A stretch of DNA of 8,223 nucleotides from RGIG8748 sp045646525 (GTDB taxonomy: Bacteria; Bacillota; Clostridia; UMGS1810): contig JAZRKX010000016.1 of assembly GCA_045646525.1 (NCBI GenBank), forward strand, positions 1 to 8,223, in the 5' to 3' direction. Made by a program: the position numbers and the translations under genes. How positions within the stretch are numbered: the stretch's first letter is position 1; every line of letters starts with the position of its first letter. This document shows, piece by piece, positions 6,509 through 8,223 of the stretch. The notes beneath the pieces are model-generated. The model did not search any database. It was not told where the DNA came from and saw nothing but the letters and a program-made list of their open reading frames with translations.

Positions 6509-7897
6509 TTACGCCTCCTCAAATACGATTTTGTTAAGTGCGTTTATATATGCTCTGATACTTGCCGCAACAATATCGGTGGATGTTCCGTTGCCCGAAT
6601 AAAGCTTTCCGTTGTTGCGAAGTCTTACCAAAGCACATCCGAGTGCTTCTTTACCTTCTGTTACAGACTGAACCTGAAAATCATCAAGCTCATAGTGATG
6701 GCCTATGCACTGTTCTATCGCACGGAAAGCAGAGTCGATAGGACCCTCACCGCTGGCGACACCGCATATGATTTCATCGTTGCATCTTAATGTGACCTGA
6801 GACATTGAGCTTGCCACATTGCTGCTTGTTGTGGTGTATGTTTCAAAATGATATGTTGATGGTGCCTGCATGGCGGAGCTTGCGATAAGTGCTTCAAACT
6901 CTTTAGAGCCTACTGCACCTTTCTTTTCGCACACCTGCATAAGTGCCTTATATACATTTCCTATATCGGAATCAGAAAGCTCATATCCTAAAACTTCGGC
7001 AGCCTGACTAACCTGTGCCAAAGTAGAATCGGAATCAAGCAATATCTTTTTCTTGTCGCTTACAGTTTTTTCCGATTCATAAGAAGCATGATTCATGCCC
7101 GAGAGCATATCATCGATGCTTGAATGGATTTTTGTAGTGTTTAATTCTATCCTGGCATCAATCTGTGGGCCGCAAACGCTTATTGCATCGGAAATTTCGC
7201 CTGTTAAAAGAACATCCTCTCCTGCCATGGCACATTTAATACCGTCAGCGCCATTGGAAATAGCCGCAAAAGCTGATGCAACGCCCATATTGATACGGTC
7301 TGAAACCTGAACATATACGGGGATGCTTACCGCTTCTTTAACCTTTGCAACAAGAGTTGCAATCTCATCGGGAGTGGATACTCCTGCATCGTCACAGAGG
7401 GTTACAATGCCAGCACCGTTTGATGCAGCTTCTTTTACCGCTGAGATAAGGAAATCCTCGTCTGCTCTTGTAGCATCAAGGGCAGAGAATTCCACATCGT
7501 CACAATATGTTTTCGCTTCTTTTATAAGCTCGGCAATTTTTTCGAGCATTACAGCCTGTTTAACATGATAGGTATACTCCATCTGAATTGTCGATACGGG
7601 AAGTTCTATCTGAAGACGGGGTTTCTTTGCATCCTTGATACATTCCCATACAGACTTAACATCCTCTTTATTAAATCCTACAGGAATAGCAAGGCAAGCT
7701 CTTTGAACATTCTGTGCAATGGTTTTATAAATAATAGTATCCTCGCGAAGATTTTTTACAGCGGGCAGTTCAATGACATCTGCACCAAGTGTATCCGCAC
7801 AGTTTGCTATAGCTGATTTCTCACGGAAAAGCAGCGAAATTGCACGGTCCTCCGAAAGCTTTTTGAGCGTAATATCTGTAACACTAATTGTTCTCAT
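6509..7897 (-). CDS. LeuA-like protein with degenerate catalytic barrel and intact leucine-regulatory domain
   Basis: This 462-residue protein belongs to the 2-isopropylmalate synthase/homocitrate synthase family by its overall plan. Residues about 1-270 form the HMGL-like barrel: EFSALDATRADEDFL (136-150) and TLCDDAGVSTPDE (166-178) align with the family's FSaEDasR and DTvGyatPeE. But DTTLRDGEQ reads DITLKKLSED, and the metal-binding HxHND reads QVSDR (197-201), so condensation activity is probably absent. Residues about 345-460 are a well-kept LeuA allosteric dimerisation domain (GEGPIDSAFRAIEQ, GKEALGCALVRL, YSGNG, DIVAASIRAYINALNKI), which in LeuA binds leucine. The start is the ATG with AAAGGAG (7906-7912) eight bases upstream; the open frame upstream runs through the T-box and is not coding. 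The T-box for leucine directly precedes it. A regulatory or scaffold role is inferred; a changed reaction is also possible. Confidence 0.8.
   Translation of the reverse strand: MRTISVTDITLKKLSEDRAISLLFREKSAIANCADTLGADVIELPAVKNLREDTIIYKTIAQNVQRACLAIPVGFNKEDVKSVWECIKDAKKPRLQIELPVSTIQMEYTYHVKQAVMLEKIAELIKEAKTYCDDVEFSALDATRADEDFLISAVKEAASNGAGIVTLCDDAGVSTPDEIATLVAKVKEAVSIPVYVQVSDRINMGVASAFAAISNGADGIKCAMAGEDVLLTGEISDAISVCGPQIDARIELNTTKIHSSIDDMLSGMNHASYESEKTVSDKKKILLDSDSTLAQVSQAAEVLGYELSDSDIGNVYKALMQVCEKKGAVGSKEFEALIASSAMQAPSTYHFETYTTTSSNVASSMSQVTLRCNDEIICGVASGEGPIDSAFRAIEQCIGHHYELDDFQVQSVTEGKEALGCALVRLRNNGKLYSGNGTSTDIVAASIRAYINALNKIVFEEA
6514..6520 (-). promoter_or_regulatory. Ribosome binding site of the fusion gene, inside the last codons of the LeuA-like gene
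   Basis: GAGGAGG on the minus strand is read both as the final Glu-Glu and part of the Ala codon of the LeuA-like gene and as the Shine-Dalgarno for the ATG at 6507. Only one base separates the upstream stop from that ATG, so translation of the two is probably coupled. The site decides the start at 6507 over the in-frame TTG at 6522. Confidence 0.85.
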
Positions 7898-7946
7898 TTT
7901 GAAAACTCCTTTCAAGATAAAAATATAAAACGGGATTTTTATCAAC

Positions 7947-7991
7947 AAAAAAACGTTTCCGTCTCTCTGGTGATTCAAAGAGACGAAAACG
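7947..7991 (-). terminator. Regulated intrinsic terminator of the T-box leader
   Basis: On the minus strand the arms CGTTTTCGTCTCT and AGAGACGGAAACG (7979-7991 and 7954-7966) pair over 13 positions with one G-U wobble and are followed by seven T (7947-7953). The 5' arm follows the T-box closely, so it competes with the antiterminator. It ends about 50 bases before the ATG at 7897. Confidence 0.92.
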
Positions 7992-8213
7992 CTAAAATTC
8001 ATTGTTTCCGCGGTACCACTCTTCTTCATCCAAACAGGATGCCCTTTAGATGCCATCACATCTCAACTCTGTAACGGGAGTTCCCGTCCGCCACTATTCT
8101 GAGCTTTCATGGCGACCGCTCAACGGTGAGTTCCGCAGGACTCCGCGCGCGCCTCGCACCAACCGGCCGCTCTCTGAAGACGAAGATCTCCGCATACTAT
8201 TCCGCATCATCGC
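7947..8213 (-). promoter_or_regulatory. T-box riboswitch, leucine (CUC) specifier
   Basis: The minus strand upstream of the LeuA-like gene folds as a classical transcriptional T-box. Stem I is closed by GCGA/TCGC (8210-8213 with 8112-8115) and carries an AGTA motif and the distal AGAGAGC element. The specifier loop reads GGAACTCACC, giving CTC (leucine) at 8128-8130. Later hairpins include ACGGGA/TCCCGT (8074-8087) and GATG/CATC (8049-8062). The diagnostic T-box AGTGGTACCGCGG lies at 8008-8020, just before the terminator. Uncharged tRNA-Leu should stabilise the antiterminator and switch on all three genes. The promoter must lie beyond the right edge of the window. Confidence 0.93.
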
Positions 8214-8223
8214 GTTTATGATT

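Noticed and set aside
6508..6522. TTG start giving five extra residues (MRRRN) to the fusion protein
   Set aside because: These bases are the Shine-Dalgarno and spacer of the ATG at 6507 and overlap the preceding gene's last codons; the internal methionine begins the conserved MKIVFSTKN strand.
6509..7897. Plain annotation as functional 2-isopropylmalate synthase (leuA)
   Set aside because: The motifs carrying the metal ligands and catalytic residues are replaced, so the gene symbol would mislead.
7898..8059. 54-residue N-terminal extension of the LeuA-like frame upstream of 7897
   Set aside because: It runs through the T-box motif and regulated terminator, has no family resemblance, and the ATG at 7897 has a strong, well-spaced ribosome binding site.
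8128..8130. Alternative specifier codons ACU (Thr) or UCA (Ser) one base to either side
   Set aside because: The usual GAA-specifier-purine layout of the loop places CUC in register, and leucine matches the LeuA-like gene downstream.

Overview
The window suggests a low-GC, Gram-positive anaerobe of the Clostridia, plausibly a gut or rumen relative of Ruminococcaceae/Lachnospiraceae. The reasons are strong AGGAGG-type ribosome binding sites, A/T-rich coding sequence, a classical T-box leader, and a Hol44-type holin with a CHAP-type lysin. The genus cannot be fixed from this sequence. The window has two convergent halves that meet at a bidirectional hairpin terminator near 3092-3127.

Left half (1-3009, + strand): the end of a prophage or phage-derived cluster. 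In order it holds the tail of an unknown gene (2-148), two unrecognised exported or membrane-anchored proteins (161-706, 707-1360), a small two-helix holin (1380-1625) and a 459-residue endolysin (1630-3009). The genes are packed with 0-19 bases between them, and their ribosome binding sites often lie in the end of the preceding gene. The endolysin has three parts: an N-terminal CHAP-type cysteine amidase/peptidase, a peptidoglycan-binding repeat domain, and an unusual C-terminal NAGPA-like phosphodiester glycosidase domain. An excellent Shine-Dalgarno and in-frame GTG sit exactly at the first domain junction, so the gene probably also makes a shorter wall-binding/glycosidase polypeptide.

Middle (3010-3221): a short A/T-rich convergent intergenic region with the terminator and a tandem pair of 18-base near-identical repeats. 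It is the likely boundary between phage and host DNA, although no attachment site can be proven.

Right half (3222-8213, - strand): a host-type three-gene operon behind a T-box riboswitch whose specifier reads CUC (leucine). The first gene encodes a LeuA-like (2-isopropylmalate synthase family) protein. Its C-terminal leucine-binding regulatory domain looks intact, but its catalytic barrel has lost the LRDGEQ and HxHND motifs. One base later begins a fusion of a sugar-isomerase-like TIM barrel, which has itself lost most metal ligands, with a complete acyl-CoA synthetase. The third gene is a metal-dependent amidohydrolase with all expected ligands. A leucine-starvation switch driving a pseudo-LeuA, an acyl-CoA ligase with a degenerate barrel, and a hydrolase is the most unusual system here. 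My working idea is activation of a branched-chain acid such as isovalerate for leucine synthesis by reductive carboxylation, with the pseudo-LeuA as a leucine sensor. That is inference.
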